This document shows, piece by piece, positions 47,862-60,000 of a stretch of 64,000 nt of DNA. Each line of letters starts with the position of its first letter. Position 1 is the stretch's first letter. Under the pieces are notes generated by a model. It ran no database searches, was not told where the DNA came from, and saw only the letters and a list, made by a program, of their open reading frames with translations. The DNA comes from Pezicula radicicola (taxonomy: Eukaryota; Ascomycota; Leotiomycetes; Helotiales; Dermateaceae), in contig PDUO01000011.1 of NCBI GenBank assembly GCA_003008705.1, positions 797,956 through 861,955 on the forward strand, in the 5' to 3' direction. A program made the translations under genes and the position numbers.

Positions 47862-49961
47862 TTACATGGAATCTCTGATCTTAACAAAATCTAGGTACCG
47901 GTGCTTAGTCCAGGCCCTGCACGACTTTCCCCAAATCATCATAGGAACTGTCAACATGACGAAGAAGAAATCCAGGACTCCGATTGCGATAAATGTGTTC
48001 AAGGTTCCCGAAGCTGCTAGCCATGGGCTCGCTGTGAAGGTGAAGATGCAGCCAATGGTGTTGTTAACGACGGCTACGCCCACCATTCCTTCTAATACCA
48101 CTGTTCAAAGGTCATTGTTAGAATACAGTCTTCTCGAAAATTCAGGAGGGTTAAGAAACGGTCTTGGAGCATCTACATATAGCCCTAGAGCGAATGCCAT
48201 GTTTTGAGAGGAAGGGGGAGAGCATGTCTCGGTTCATAGCCGAAACTCAAGATGTTCTCTTGCATATGCAACGACTTGCAGTTTCTGAGCAGAAGATAGA
48301 AAGGAAAGCACGTACTCTCGGGGTAAGCGTCCATGAGATAAGACATGGACAGATCTCCTGCGCATCCCCACCCAAATCCAATAAAACCAAGAGCGACGTA
48401 AGGGACGGGCCAAGTCCATTCGTAAGCCGTCCCGATGCCGAAAAGGAGCATACCAAGCGGACTGAATACTGCACAAGGATACATCATCCATAGACGATGC
48501 TCAGCTTCTCTAATGCCATTGTTGCGCTTTGCCATCCAGATTACAAATCTATCGGACATATAACCGCCCCAAAAACATCCAATGACGGCTCCAATCAGAC
48601 ATGGCACGTTCATTATGCCTGATCCCACATCCGAATAGTTCCAGGGATCCGAAGTCCAGTTGTCCTCTTCAAGCGTGAGGTAGAAGGTGAGCCACGCGTC
48701 TTGGGCTCCCCATTGAATTCCGGAGTAGATGACGGCTGGAAATCCGAAGATGCGAAGGGTGTGAAAGAGGCGTGCGAAATATTGCTTGAAGCCAAATCCA
48801 ATCAAATTTGGAGCGGGGGTGATGAGCCTCATGCGTTGCCAGTATGACTTGGGAGCATCCGCTTCGGGGTTTGATTCAGCAGCCGGCAATGAGTTATTAT
48901 CCTGGTCTGCCGTATCGCCAAGTTGCTTGTCATCATAGGTTGGGTCAACCTTTGAGGGACCGCGTACACCCTCAACTATGTTAGCTTCATAGCCGGTGCG
49001 ATTGAAGGCAGTTTCTTCTAGGGTGAAGTAGCAGACGGCGATTGTGGTACATGAGATGATGACCGACCACCATCCAACCCATCTCCAACCCATATTAGAA
49101 TCGGCGATATATCCACCTATCTGTAGTTAAAAACTCGGAGTTAGTTTATTTATTCTGTTAAATGTGGGGAGTAACTCCAACATGATTCAAGAGCAATGAC
49201 AAAATCCGACCTAGAAGATGTAAAATTTAATCCGAGAATTTGACATACCAGAGGTCCTAGATATGTCCCGATCGAAGTTGCCAGGACGTATATTCCAATT
49301 ACTGTACCCCGCTGATGTTGGAAAAACATATCTGAAAGTGACAATTGCACATTGGCCTCAGCGCAGGATTCTGAGGCGCCGACGAACAGTTGATTCCATA
49401 TTGAGTCTTCGGTGCTGTGCACGTTGGCCATCTAATAAAAACACAAGATGTTAGAGCTACTACTTCCACGGAAATGGGAGAAAGGAGGCATTTTCCCCAT
49501 AGAGTTGAATGCGCCTCGACACCCTAAATCTACAACCATCAACGTACCCAGATTGCGCCAATAACTCCCAATGTCAAACAAACAAGGTAGGTCACCCGCC
49601 TCCCGTACAGCCATGCGGCTGGACTCATCAGCAAAGTCCAATAACCAATACCAACGAACAGGACCCCAGCGCCTGTATTCATTGAATCATAGGAGATGCC
49701 CAGGTCTGTGTTCTCTCCGTACTGAGCACTGCCAGCATCGTTCGAGGTCGCTGCGGTCAAGCCAGTGATGAAGCAAAGGAGGGCGACATTCCAATACTTA
49801 CGCCCCCGCGACCAATTCAGAGGATCATTGACTGAGGAGGAGGGCTGAGGCGAGAGGACAATGTCGCCGTGTTTCTTGAGGTGGGAGATTGCAGCTTGGT
49901 CAAAGTCTTCCACTAGTCGGCTGGTCCCTGGCAGGTACTCAGTGGAATCGCGAGAGTCCAT
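47862..49961 (-). CDS. MFS transporter, DHA1-like
   Basis: Exons 49961-49548, 49431-49249, 49120-48316 and 48100-47862 give 546 residues with about 12 helices. The N-terminus is hydrophilic (about 60 residues) with the DPLNWSRGRKYWNVA entry common to the Hol1/Tpo-like branch. Helix landmarks: SLSDMFFQHQRGTVIGIYVL (the signature-like loop after helix 4), GPLIGGYIADSNMGWRWVGW, a long central loop (VDPTYDDKQ...), WGGYMSDRFVIW and SYLMDAYPEMVLEG. Donors are GTACGT, GTATGT and GTACGT. The substrate is unknown. The C-terminal end at 47862 might be altered by a terminal intron. Divergent from the flavin amine oxidase, 1.7 kb apart. Confidence 0.9.
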
Positions 49962-51673
49962 TCTGGAGAACTGGGCCTACCCCGTTCACAGTACCAAAGC
50001 GCTCAATTGGACGTAATATTTGAATTGCAGGTGAAAAACACAGAGGTGGTAATAAAAAGGAAAGAAAAATAACTGTCTGCAGGCCTTTGAAAGAATTTCG
50101 GCCCGACAGGTGGAGTAGCCCTGCAAGATTTTTGGGCTTCTTCAGCGAGCTGCAGAAAAGCGACAAAAGAACTCAGGAGCGCGCGACGATACATTGCATT
50201 TTAGAGATATAAAAGTTGAAAGACAGAGGAGGAGGAGGAGGAGAAAGAGGTTGATCAACTTATCGGTGACACCGAGGGCTGACAGTTTGATTTGATTTGC
50301 ATGGGGAGCATGATGAGTTGCTGATTGCAGAACGACGACGACAGCGATAAGCTATCAGTATCTGACGGGGCCCCGGTGGACGGACCTATGAGTTGCCCCT
50401 CCTTGTACAGTATTGTTAGGGAGAGCAGGGGGGCAAACGGAGCCCAACTGCATATGGAGGCCTCCGAGAAAGCAGCAGCAGCAACAGTATCGGTACTTGG
50501 AAAAGCCGATGGGACGAACATCGGCTTGTCTACAGCTCTGTACCGCGTTGTACAGGAGCTACTGTACAGTACAGCTGAACGTCTGTATGAACGCTTGGCT
50601 TCGGGATGTGTTACAAGGCTATGCTGCTGTGTACTGTATACACATCATATGGCATCGTTACTTCTTGCCTAGGGTCCGGCGCAAAGCCCTAGAATCTGTC
50701 GAAGTCGCCGTAGGAAGTATTCAAGATAATCAGAGCTTCCTCATCGCCGCATGGGCATCCCAACAAAGCATCACCACCGGCAAACCAACGATATCTTACT
50801 TATCTCCAGGCATGTTCGACGAAAGCTTATCTCTCCGCTTGAAACGGGAACAAGGTCCTGGCATGACGGAAGGAAGTCGTCAGCCAGGCGCTCCCAGTGG
50901 CTCCCCTGGCACTCCTTCGCATGTACCTGCTGTAAAGCGCCACGACGGCTACGATCAGATTCAGTCGAAGGCAGATGTCGATCAGGGTTGGCGCGGGGGG
51001 TATACAGTACAGTAGCAGGTCATCTCTACTGCATCCCGCATTGTTATTGTTCGGAGTGTATTCCATCGGTGAACTGTCCACGGATTTGGTAGGTGACAGG
51101 GCCGAGGTTCAGTACAGAAGTGAGGCTTCAGAGGGTTTGTGAGGAATGAACAAACATTAGGGTCCCTACAGGCAGGACCACGAGGATGTGGGTTTGGCAA
51201 TGAGTGGTTCGATCCGTGGTTCAGTGCTTCAGTAGTTCCCGATGATGAAGCGTTTGCCCACAAACTGTGTTACCAAGCACACTTACGGGTTAGCGAGCTC
51301 CAGGGCCACCACCACCACCCACCGTAACTGGACTGGATCATTTGACACGCCGTCCTCCGGCTAAGTACTGGTACAAGTTTCATTCCGCTCTCATAAATTA
51401 ACCTTCCCTTTCCTCTTCTTCTTTTCTCAACAATAACATCATCATCATCATCAACCAAAACGCTGATCTACCCTTCTTCGATAGCTACATCCCCACATAA
51501 GAACTCCAAGTTCAAATCTTCCCCAATCCAATAATCATCCCTCTCAGCTGTCGTTTTGACGTCCCATCACCCATCCCCCCCGTTTTGAGGTCGTCCTGAG
51601 GAGTCCTCTACACGCCACCATAACCCCGCCCTATACCCTCACGTTAGGATACATACGCAGATGTTGAGTCAAT
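49962..51673. promoter_or_regulatory. Divergent promoter region with GTAC-rich words
   Basis: 1.7 kb between the MFS start and the amine oxidase start. GC-richer than most spacers here. Words of the type CTGTACAG/CAGTACAG recur (about 50406, 50536-50541, 50550, 50563-50573, 50629, 51003-51013, 51110). A GAGGAGGAGG run lies near 50227 and an ATCATCATC run near 51440. The long plus frame through 50413-51015 has no ATG start and no domain. Confidence 0.4.
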
Positions 51674-53524
51674 ATGTCGATGCTTACCATATCTCATCCT
51701 GGCGCTTTAAATCTAAAAGAAATAAACCATCATACGAGTGGAATCAACATGGTCACTAAGCCTCAGCTCGCTCAAAAATCACTCATCACCTCCCTCGAGA
51801 CCGATCTCGCGCTTTCTGACCTTGCAGAAGTAAAGAGCCAAGCCCATGTTATCATTGTTGGTGCTGGTATCTCTGGGCTGCGGTCGGCATCTGTCCTCCA
51901 GCGTCATGGGGTCAAGGTCACGATTCTTGAAGGACGACCAGACCGTATAGGAGGACGGATCTTGACTAGTCGGCCCAATGGAAAAGCTGTTCGTGACATT
52001 GGTAAATATACCTAAGGCAATATCTTCAATTGTGCGTGGTTGAGTTCAACACTCAACCACAACAGTGTGGGTTGTTTCCCCCGCTCCCTGGCAAGAGTCC
52101 GCTCACACTCTCTCTTAGGCGCCGCATGGATGCATGAGACTTCCCAGAACAAACTCGTTCACTTGATCCCAAAGCTGGGAATCGAGTACTACTATGATGA
52201 CGGCACGCCTTTGTATTACACAAAGGATGGCCGTGCTGGCAGTCAATTCAAGGCAAAGAAAGTCGCCGACGAGTTTGCTGATTATTGTGAGTGGTATTAT
52301 ACGGAGCATCCTGATGCTCCCGATCGTTCTGTCAAAGATTTCATCCACGATTTCGTCGGTAAACATCCTCTCATCACGTCAAATGAACGTAAGTGGGCTC
52401 CTCAAGCTGCACGTGAAGTCGAACTTTGGATCGGCACAAGTATTGAAGAGGCATCCTCGAAATACTTGAGCTATTTCGTAACAGAGCGCAACCTCTATAT
52501 GAAAGGTGGCTACGACAAGATTGTGGATTGGACCGCGGAGCCTCTTCTGCAAAACCCCGAGATCATTCGACTTGGTGAGGTAGTAAAAGAGATCCAGTGG
52601 GGAGAACAGGATGGATCGATTGTTGTCCAGTCTACTCATAGTGATGGCGTACGCAGCTTTACTGCTGACGCAGTGATCGTTACGGTACCACTTGGAGTTC
52701 TTCGTCATAAGATGCTATCCTTCAACCCGCCACTTCCTCTCGATATTCAAGATGGGATCTCCAAATTCAGCTATGGCGCCCTCGGAAAGGTGTTCGTGGA
52801 GTTCGAGGAGGTCTTTTGGTCTAAGGATAACGATCAATTTATTTACTACCCGTCTCCCATCACCGATCCAGATGCTCCCCTCGACGAGAGTTCAATTTTG
52901 TCTTATGCCACTGTTAGCAGCAATCTTTGGATTATGAGCGGAACCAAGGGCCTATGCGTGCAGATTTCCGAGCCCTTGACCCAACGCGTAGAAGCCATGA
53001 CTTCTTCAGCTGCAATCTACGCTTTCTTCGAACCCCTATTCAAACTCATGCGTACCGAGCCTTACAAAGATCTTCCGGATCTTGTCGATATCGAGACTAC
53101 CCACTGGACTCAAGACCCGTTGGCCGGATTTGGAAGGTGCGTATTGGTTCTTAGTCTTCTTACCCCCGATCCTAACTGTATTTGTCCTTATGTACTCCAT
53201 TTACTCCCTAAGGTTCCCCAAAACGCCTCGTTTTACTCCCATTTGTTCCGAGAGCAAGCTATATCGAAACATGCTGACTCCCTGATCTCGAACAGCTACT
53301 CAGTTGAAAAGACTGGCGATGAGTCAGAGGTACTCATTGATGCACTCGAGAGCCATTCTGGTAGTAGACTTCAATTTGCTGGCGAGCATTGTACCGTCGT
53401 TGGAAACGGATGTGTGCATGGCGCTTTTGAAACTGGAGAAGTAGCAGCAAGAAATTTGTTGAAGACCCTCGGCATCCCGTACGATGGCAGGGATTCGAGA
53501 AGTGGATCCCCCATCACAGCCTGA
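51674..53524 (+). CDS. Flavin amine oxidase, polyamine/monoamine oxidase type
   Basis: FAD-dependent oxidation of amines with release of H2O2. Exons 51674-52001, 52119-53136 and 53296-53524 give 524 residues. The Rossmann motif is VIIVGAGISGLRSASVL (about 61-77) followed by ILEGRPDRIGGR. GAAWMHETSQN lies next to the active site, VTVPLGVLRH mid-protein, WTQDPLAGFGSYS before the end, and QFAGEHCTVVGNGCVHGAFE closes the FAD site. This set fits polyamine oxidases of the Fms1/LSD1-like group. The N-terminal 55 residues are not conserved; no signal peptide is evident. Intron 2 (159 bases) has no in-frame stop, so a retained form would be 53 residues longer. Confidence 0.92.
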
Positions 53525-54408
53525 ACCGCTGAGTTAAGGGACAGTCTTTTCATACTGTGAGCGCATTTGATTTTGGCTGTTTTTGAGATTTTTTGAAATT
53601 TGTTTTGGATGCTGTTGAAACTTTGCCTCCCAACTGTAGTCACTCTTTAGGCCAAACAAGGGGATATATATTATCCCTTCATTGCTATGTTAAGTATTGC
53701 ATTAAACTAAGCATGCCGTAGCACATAGAACCAATATGGAAATATCTTTGATTAAGTGTTATCTCATTAATAAGCTTTAAATCAGTTATCGAAATCAAGT
53801 GAGTTAGTGAATTCAAATGAGTGATCTTAGTCACGCGGTAGGCAGTGCCTGCTTTCCACAAAAAGTTTTCCAGTTTCTATAGATGACAGTATTCAGTCCT
53901 AGGATAGGAAAACACTTCAGTAGTGTCTGTGAATATTATAACGTTTTATTTTCACTCTTTCCATTACAGTCATACTAAAATTCGTGCAACCCATCACACT
54001 TCTGAATTTCTGCACTTCAGGCACGGCCAAAAACTCTTCCACGAGAGCTCCTCCATTGTCTGTTATCCTATCTTAAGAGACCGTTCCTTTTTAGTTTCCG
54101 TGACCGTCTATACAATTGCACAATATCATTTTGCATCACGCTAAGAGCCAGGTGAGGCCTCGTTCGCCAGGCTAGCGTGAGCGATTAAGTTCAATTCCTA
54201 AATAATCCTGGACTGGCTATGGGCTTTCGAAAGTGAGGAATTGAAGGGAATGGGTAAGGATGATAGGTGATTGAAGGAAGGATGTATTGTATAATAGAGA
54301 TGCTAGCGATGGTTTTTGCCTTTAGAGATAGATATTTGGTCTGGCTTATGAACGAAGACAATTCTTGAGTTATTAACTTGGTTTGAGTAACTGATTTGAT
54401 CTGTGTAA
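53525..54408. other. Convergent intergenic region, nothing recognised
   Basis: Lies between the 3' ends of the amine oxidase gene and the orphan gene. AT-rich, no coding evidence. Confidence 0.4.
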
Positions 54409-56267
54409 CTATCTTGTTTGTGGTGACTGACTTGATTTAAGTGACGTCCCAGGCAGAACAGGAACAGCCGGAATAACAAAAGACCACTCATGTTCACTCC
54501 CCTTATTCAAAATAATCCTATGACCCTTCTCCTCATTTTCGCCAGGGGGTAAATCCTCATCAATCAAAAACCCATCCCTATGAGAAAACCTAACAATCGG
54601 ATCCCCAAACTGGTGATCCCACAAATAAGTACCCGGTTCCGGTTCAGTAATGCGAGTTCCGATTTCCCATCTCTGCTGACCTTCCATCTTATGAGTCCCA
54701 AGAACATCCTTCCGATCTTCCCCAAGAAATAAATAAGGACGATTAGGTGTTGAGGAAACATAACATGCTAGAAATGGTAACATGCCTGATAATCTACATG
54801 TAATATCTATACCATGATTATCATATTTAACTTGAATAGGACTATCAACAACAGGACATAAACCACCTAGATAAGTCGGTTGATTATAATGAACTGGTGA
54901 TGTAGGATCCACTAATGATTTATTATCATCCGAGACTATCTCGACGTACATTTCATAGATTCGACAGTTTTCCTCGTGGGTTGGTAGTGATATTCTTTCG
55001 ATTGTTTGGCATGCGTAGATATCTTTTTCTATTCCTAGAGCCGAAATGTCTGTGTTGGTTAGACAGGGCATTGTTGCTCCACTGTCTAATAGTGTTCGGA
55101 ATACTAGTTTTGGTCCGTCTTCTTGACAGTAGACTTCTCCGTTTTCTCGCTTTTGAAAATTAGGACCCGAGGGTTCTTCTTTTATGGAGTCTGGTAGTCG
55201 TGATACCCACTATTAATGCTCAGGTGTCAGTATATTTACGTATATATCAGACTATAGTATCCATAATGAGAAGACAAACCTTAGAACGTTTCCAAAACGC
55301 TTCATTCACATACCAACTTTGCATTTCCGAAAACCCAGAAGCATGAGTAAGTACCGCACACCTCGCGATTCTCGGTTTCGCCTCGGCATGAATCTTTAAA
55401 GGACTTTCATACCACAACCAATGCGATCCATATTCTTCAGCATACCGATCCAATCTCTGCTGACGATCTACAACGAATTCTCCATATGTAGTTACATTAT
55501 CTACAATCTTACCAGCATAGATTAAAGTGTATTTTTCTGAATAAGGGATTTCTCCTGTTTTATAGCCTTGAATAGCTCCTCGGATATTCTCTGCTTCTGC
55601 TTCGAATCGTGATGTTTTGAGTGCCCATTCTAGGATTTCTAGACGCTTGACTATTTCTGTTGTTGCTATGTCTTTTACACTATAATACAATCTTTTTAGT
55701 AACCTGCTTAGGTATTGCAAGAAATAGTGAATAGACAACTTACCCAACTTGATTATTCTCCGCATTATCCTCCAACCTCGCTCTCATCTCCCTCGCTTCC
55801 TGAATCTTAGCATCAAGATACGGTATAATCCTCGGATAATGATCTCGATGTGCATCCCTAATCTCCTCCCATTGCGCAATCTTATACTCAGCTCTCTGAA
55901 TCTTGCTCTTTCCAATTTCTTCATGTGCTCCAAATACTGTCTGGGGGAAGAAATTGGGAATGCCTTCTTGAAGGTCACCTTGGATTCTGATGGTTCTTCC
56001 ATCTGCTTTCAATTCTGTTAAAAGACGTTTTGCATTGGAACTTGGAGAATCTGGAGTTTTTTCTTTGGGGTGTGTTTTATATCCGTTTTTGCTTTTACTT
56101 TTGGTGGTCGTGGTCTTGGTCTTGTTGATGCGTCCTGGTTTGTAGGGCTTGAGTAGTGGACTACGGTGAGTGATTGGTGCTGAAGGAATTAATTCTTGCT
56201 CGGCAAGTGTTTTGGGATCATAGTATTGCTTGGTAATAACACCAGTTTGAGTTCGGGTTTGGACCAT
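54409..56267 (-). CDS. Orphan protein with retropepsin-like DSGA motif
   Basis: Exons 56267-55744, 55679-55280 and 55209-54409 give 574 residues. The N-terminal third is basic and low-complexity (MVQTRTQTGV; Thr/Lys-rich near 50-60), then a charged helical stretch with coiled-coil character (about 130-235). A middle region contains SHWLWYESPLKIHAEAKPR. In exon 3, RTLLDSGATMPCL (Asp near 350) followed much later by YLFLGEDRKDVLG recalls the two parts of a retropepsin-type aspartic protease; the rest does not match any family I know. No reverse transcriptase or integrase is nearby. All exons show the A/C-to-G/T composition switch. Divergent from another large orphan gene 750 bases away. Confidence 0.65.
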
Positions 56268-57014
56268 GGTTTATCAGTTGACTGTGATAATAATGATTTG
56301 CTGATCTACAATTTGGTGGTCTGGTGGTCAACGACTGACAAAACTTTGTGACTGCCATTGTGGGTTTCTTTCTTGTCTTCTTTTCACTGTGAGAAGAGAA
56401 CAAAGGCTTGTTCACAAACTATCTTAGGCTGCTTTCAGTCATGGTTACCTGTGAGAAGCCCAGTAGAACGCTGTTCGTATTATGACTGACAGTGTAGCAG
56501 TTCTGTTTGCAGAGAAATTCTAGAATCCTCTAGGCCTGCTGAAATAAATTTGATTTCTCGTCAAACAATTGTATTGTCTAGAACTTGTTGGACTATTTCC
56601 ATTGACAACGTTGCTAGGCCAGGGGATTCGATGGCCATCTAAGAATGTCTATGAGCTCTTACATAGCCCGATTCGTCTCGTATAAACCTCACCTCCAAAA
56701 ATGGAACTGTGGAATCCAATTGGAATTAATTGGCTGCCTACTTAGGCCTGAGTATTGCTACCTGGGAATGTTGAGTTGTTTATTCGTTTGCAGCAAGGAA
56801 TGCAGGAACATGAGACATTTCACCCTCACCCCAAACAACCCCAGAATCGCGACATGATCGCAGATTCACTTTGCGAATGAACTCATCTCATCTCTTCAAC
56901 GTTCACTCTTTTGGAGTCCAGTAATTTGTTGTCGCGAAACGTTAGGCCAAGGAGAAAGAAATTGTGGATAGTGACGAAAAAGTGGCTATTGCATAGTAAA
57001 GATTTCAGGTCAAA
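56268..57014. promoter_or_regulatory. Divergent promoter between two orphan genes
   Basis: 747 bases separate the two start codons. No recognisable gene; the short plus frame at 56645-56857 has no domain. Promoters of both genes must lie here. Confidence 0.4.
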
Positions 57015-60000
57015 ATGGCGACTCGGTAAGTGCTCATATCATAGAAACAGGGAGCAAAGTCTGATATTGCCCAAGGACAACTACGCAAACTCATACCGAA
57101 ACGGAACAACAAGATCCAGTCCCATTATTCAGGGGGCATCCGGTGAACATCCAAGATCGTCTGGTAGAAACCAAAAACTTCCTGGCAGATGAAGACCCTA
57201 AACGATGTCTAAATTGGACAGACAAATTCGCACAACTTGAAGAGTTTGTGAAATTGCTTGAAGACAAGAAAGATGACCCCCTTTACCAACATGATGAAGC
57301 AATCCGGAAAGAGGTTCGGATCATGGTTGACGTACACAAGGACAGGATGGCAAGGACTGCTGCTCCAAATCATGATCTGGTGACTTTCGATTTGCCACCT
57401 CTGAGACCTTACAGTGTTCGTCTTATGGATCAGGAGACAGCAGCGAGATTGAGAAAAGAGAGAGATGACTCTGGATTTACGGCTGTACGGGAAGATCATC
57501 CGCCTTTCACGGTCAACAGAGATCCTGATCAGACTGAGTTTCTAAGATGGTATATCCAGGATGCCAATCAGGATCCTCTTCTCATGAACACAGCAGAAAA
57601 TCTATTCCATCTTGAAGCAGAAGCTTATTCTCGGTCTATACTAAATCCGAAGTCCATCCCGTACGAGTTGGCACGGTTGAAGGAAGCCAAAAAAACGCAA
57701 GAAGAGAACCTAATCATAGCTAGACAGGAGGAGGAGAAAGTAACAAATTGTCCAAATGGGAGATTTGCCAAAGCTCAGGAAACTCGAAGAGCCCTACGGC
57801 TCAAGTTCATGGTCATGGCTGAGATGCGTGGTATCCAGCGAGCCTCTGTCGAATTGGCCCTCAACCTCTTTGCTCGCAATGAGGAGCAAACACGCCCTCA
57901 AGATCGCTTCCGCAGGCTGGAACTACCAGCACCATGGGTCCCGCCCGTGAAAGAAGTTCCGCTATCACTCCCTCTCAAACCAGAAGAACGACCTGTGGAG
58001 ATGGACACTTTTGCCTACACCAAGATCAATCTCGACCGGCAAAGACGTGCACAGCAGGATTACTTTGTTAGTAGGAGTATAGTAAACCGGGAAACCGACA
58101 CCTTTCGACACCCGAGTATTGCTATCTCTGCTAATTTGAAAGGGCCTATCCTTGAGTTCCCTGACGATGAAATTCCGGATCATGAGAAAAACCAGATCTT
58201 AGAGGATCGAAAACTAGAATTTATTGATGTGGTCGATCAGTTGATGCAGGCTGAAGAGAGATACCCAAGACCTTTCCTGCGCGATGTAATCCAAGCCATT
58301 TTCGGCACCCTGGATGCTGGGTGCCGAGGTGCTGGTAAGAAGCTAGTCCAAGATATGGCCAACTTCGGAGGTGCAGATTACCTTGAATTCCTATTAGCTC
58401 TTACAGCAGACCCAATTATTCCTTCTGCACCACTCACAAAGGAGTCTTCTGTGGATGAGTGGAACAACTACTGGAACGCAACAACTAAACCGCATCTGGC
58501 GGAATTTTCAAGGCTGGTTATGGAGTTTGAGGATGAAATACCTATTGCTAATGCTCAAGATGACAACAATCAAGCTGCTTCCCAGTTTGCTTGGGCTGAT
58601 GGTAGTATTACAAGCATAGGCATGTCAGTGGGTACTGTATACCAAAAATACCGGCACAGGAAGCACACTGCAACTCCCAATGACAGTGACCCTCGCAATT
58701 TGAGCAAGCTAGATCTCACAGAGAATGAGCTGAAGGATTATCTGGGGACGATGGATGATCATGGATTCATCATGTGAGTATAGGGAATCCATTCTTGCTT
58801 TGACCGTACAGCTGATATGATGTAGCTATCACGACGACAACGACACCATATCGCGCTCTGTTGAATACCCAGAGGTTAATTATGTAATATCAGACCAAGA
58901 GGCTGCAGCGTTAGGAAGTCCGCAAGACATGATAAGAATCCCTCATCACTTCACAGGACTGTGCTTCAAGGGAGATGTTACGACAACACCCGCCTTCTTT
59001 CAAAGAATAGCTTCTTATGTTGGTGCACAACTGCGAGCCTTCGGGACTGCAGAAGATGACGGCACGCTCGAAGAACTGTGCCGAAGAATCCGTATCCATA
59101 AACGAGTCAGAGGAACTCAAAAAGTTGAAGCAAAAATGTGGGAAGATGATATCTATGGTCAAGTTCATGCCTTTTCTGGAAGAGGTGGTGAGCCCTTTAG
59201 AGAAGAGGAAGATCCAGTTCCACTTCGACAGCATGCTATTCAATTGAACGCAATTGCGCCAGATCTGTACAAGGATCTCCAGATCCATGAATACAAAGAG
59301 GCGAATAATGGTCTTGAACCTCCGGACAACCATGAGTTCAGGACGTTTTGTCCTGTAGGAACCTCGGATAGAGACTGTGCGAGGATTATTCAGATGCAAC
59401 TCCTCGAGGAAGCGAATAATAATTGGGATCTTCGATTTCCCGAAAAAGAAGATGTCTGGTCTTTCGCAAGTAATCGCATTAGCCGCACGCTGGACCCAAC
59501 ATATGTTCGCCCTCAAGGTGACAATCTAGAGAGGATCACATCTCAAATCAAGATCGCTGAAGATAGAATTGCGGAACTGCAGCAAGCACAAACAGGAGAT
59601 ACTACACGGGATAGGGCCTGCTACAACGACATAGTCCGACTTGAAGCCCGTGTTGTCGACCTCGAAGATATGATTGGTAAACCCAAACCCAGAAAGCAAT
59701 TCTTCTCCATGTTGAGATGGCCTGTCAAATGCCAGTCTGATGACCTCCAGTCCCGTATTGTAGCTTCGGGGCCATGGATACAGGGGAAGCCCGAAATAGT
59801 TGACGATGGTTTCAAAACAAATGAACAGCTTCAAGCCGACTTGCTTGCTCCTCCGCCTCAGGAAAGGTGGTATGGACGAGGTCAAAGACCATTCTTCCCC
59901 TTTGGAGAGACACCTTTCCAGCAGAGATTCTTGAGTTGGCGAATGGAACAAGATCTCAAAAATGGTATGTTGTCATCCTAAACCGTAATCTATTATATTG

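Noticed and set aside
50413..51015. Long plus-strand open frame of about 200 codons
   Set aside because: No ATG start, glutamine and low-complexity runs, no domain, and it lies in a GC-richer promoter region where long chance frames are expected.
51190..51260. tRNA-like B box (GGTTCGATCC) near 51208
   Set aside because: No matching A box at the right distance and no acceptor-stem pairing could be found.
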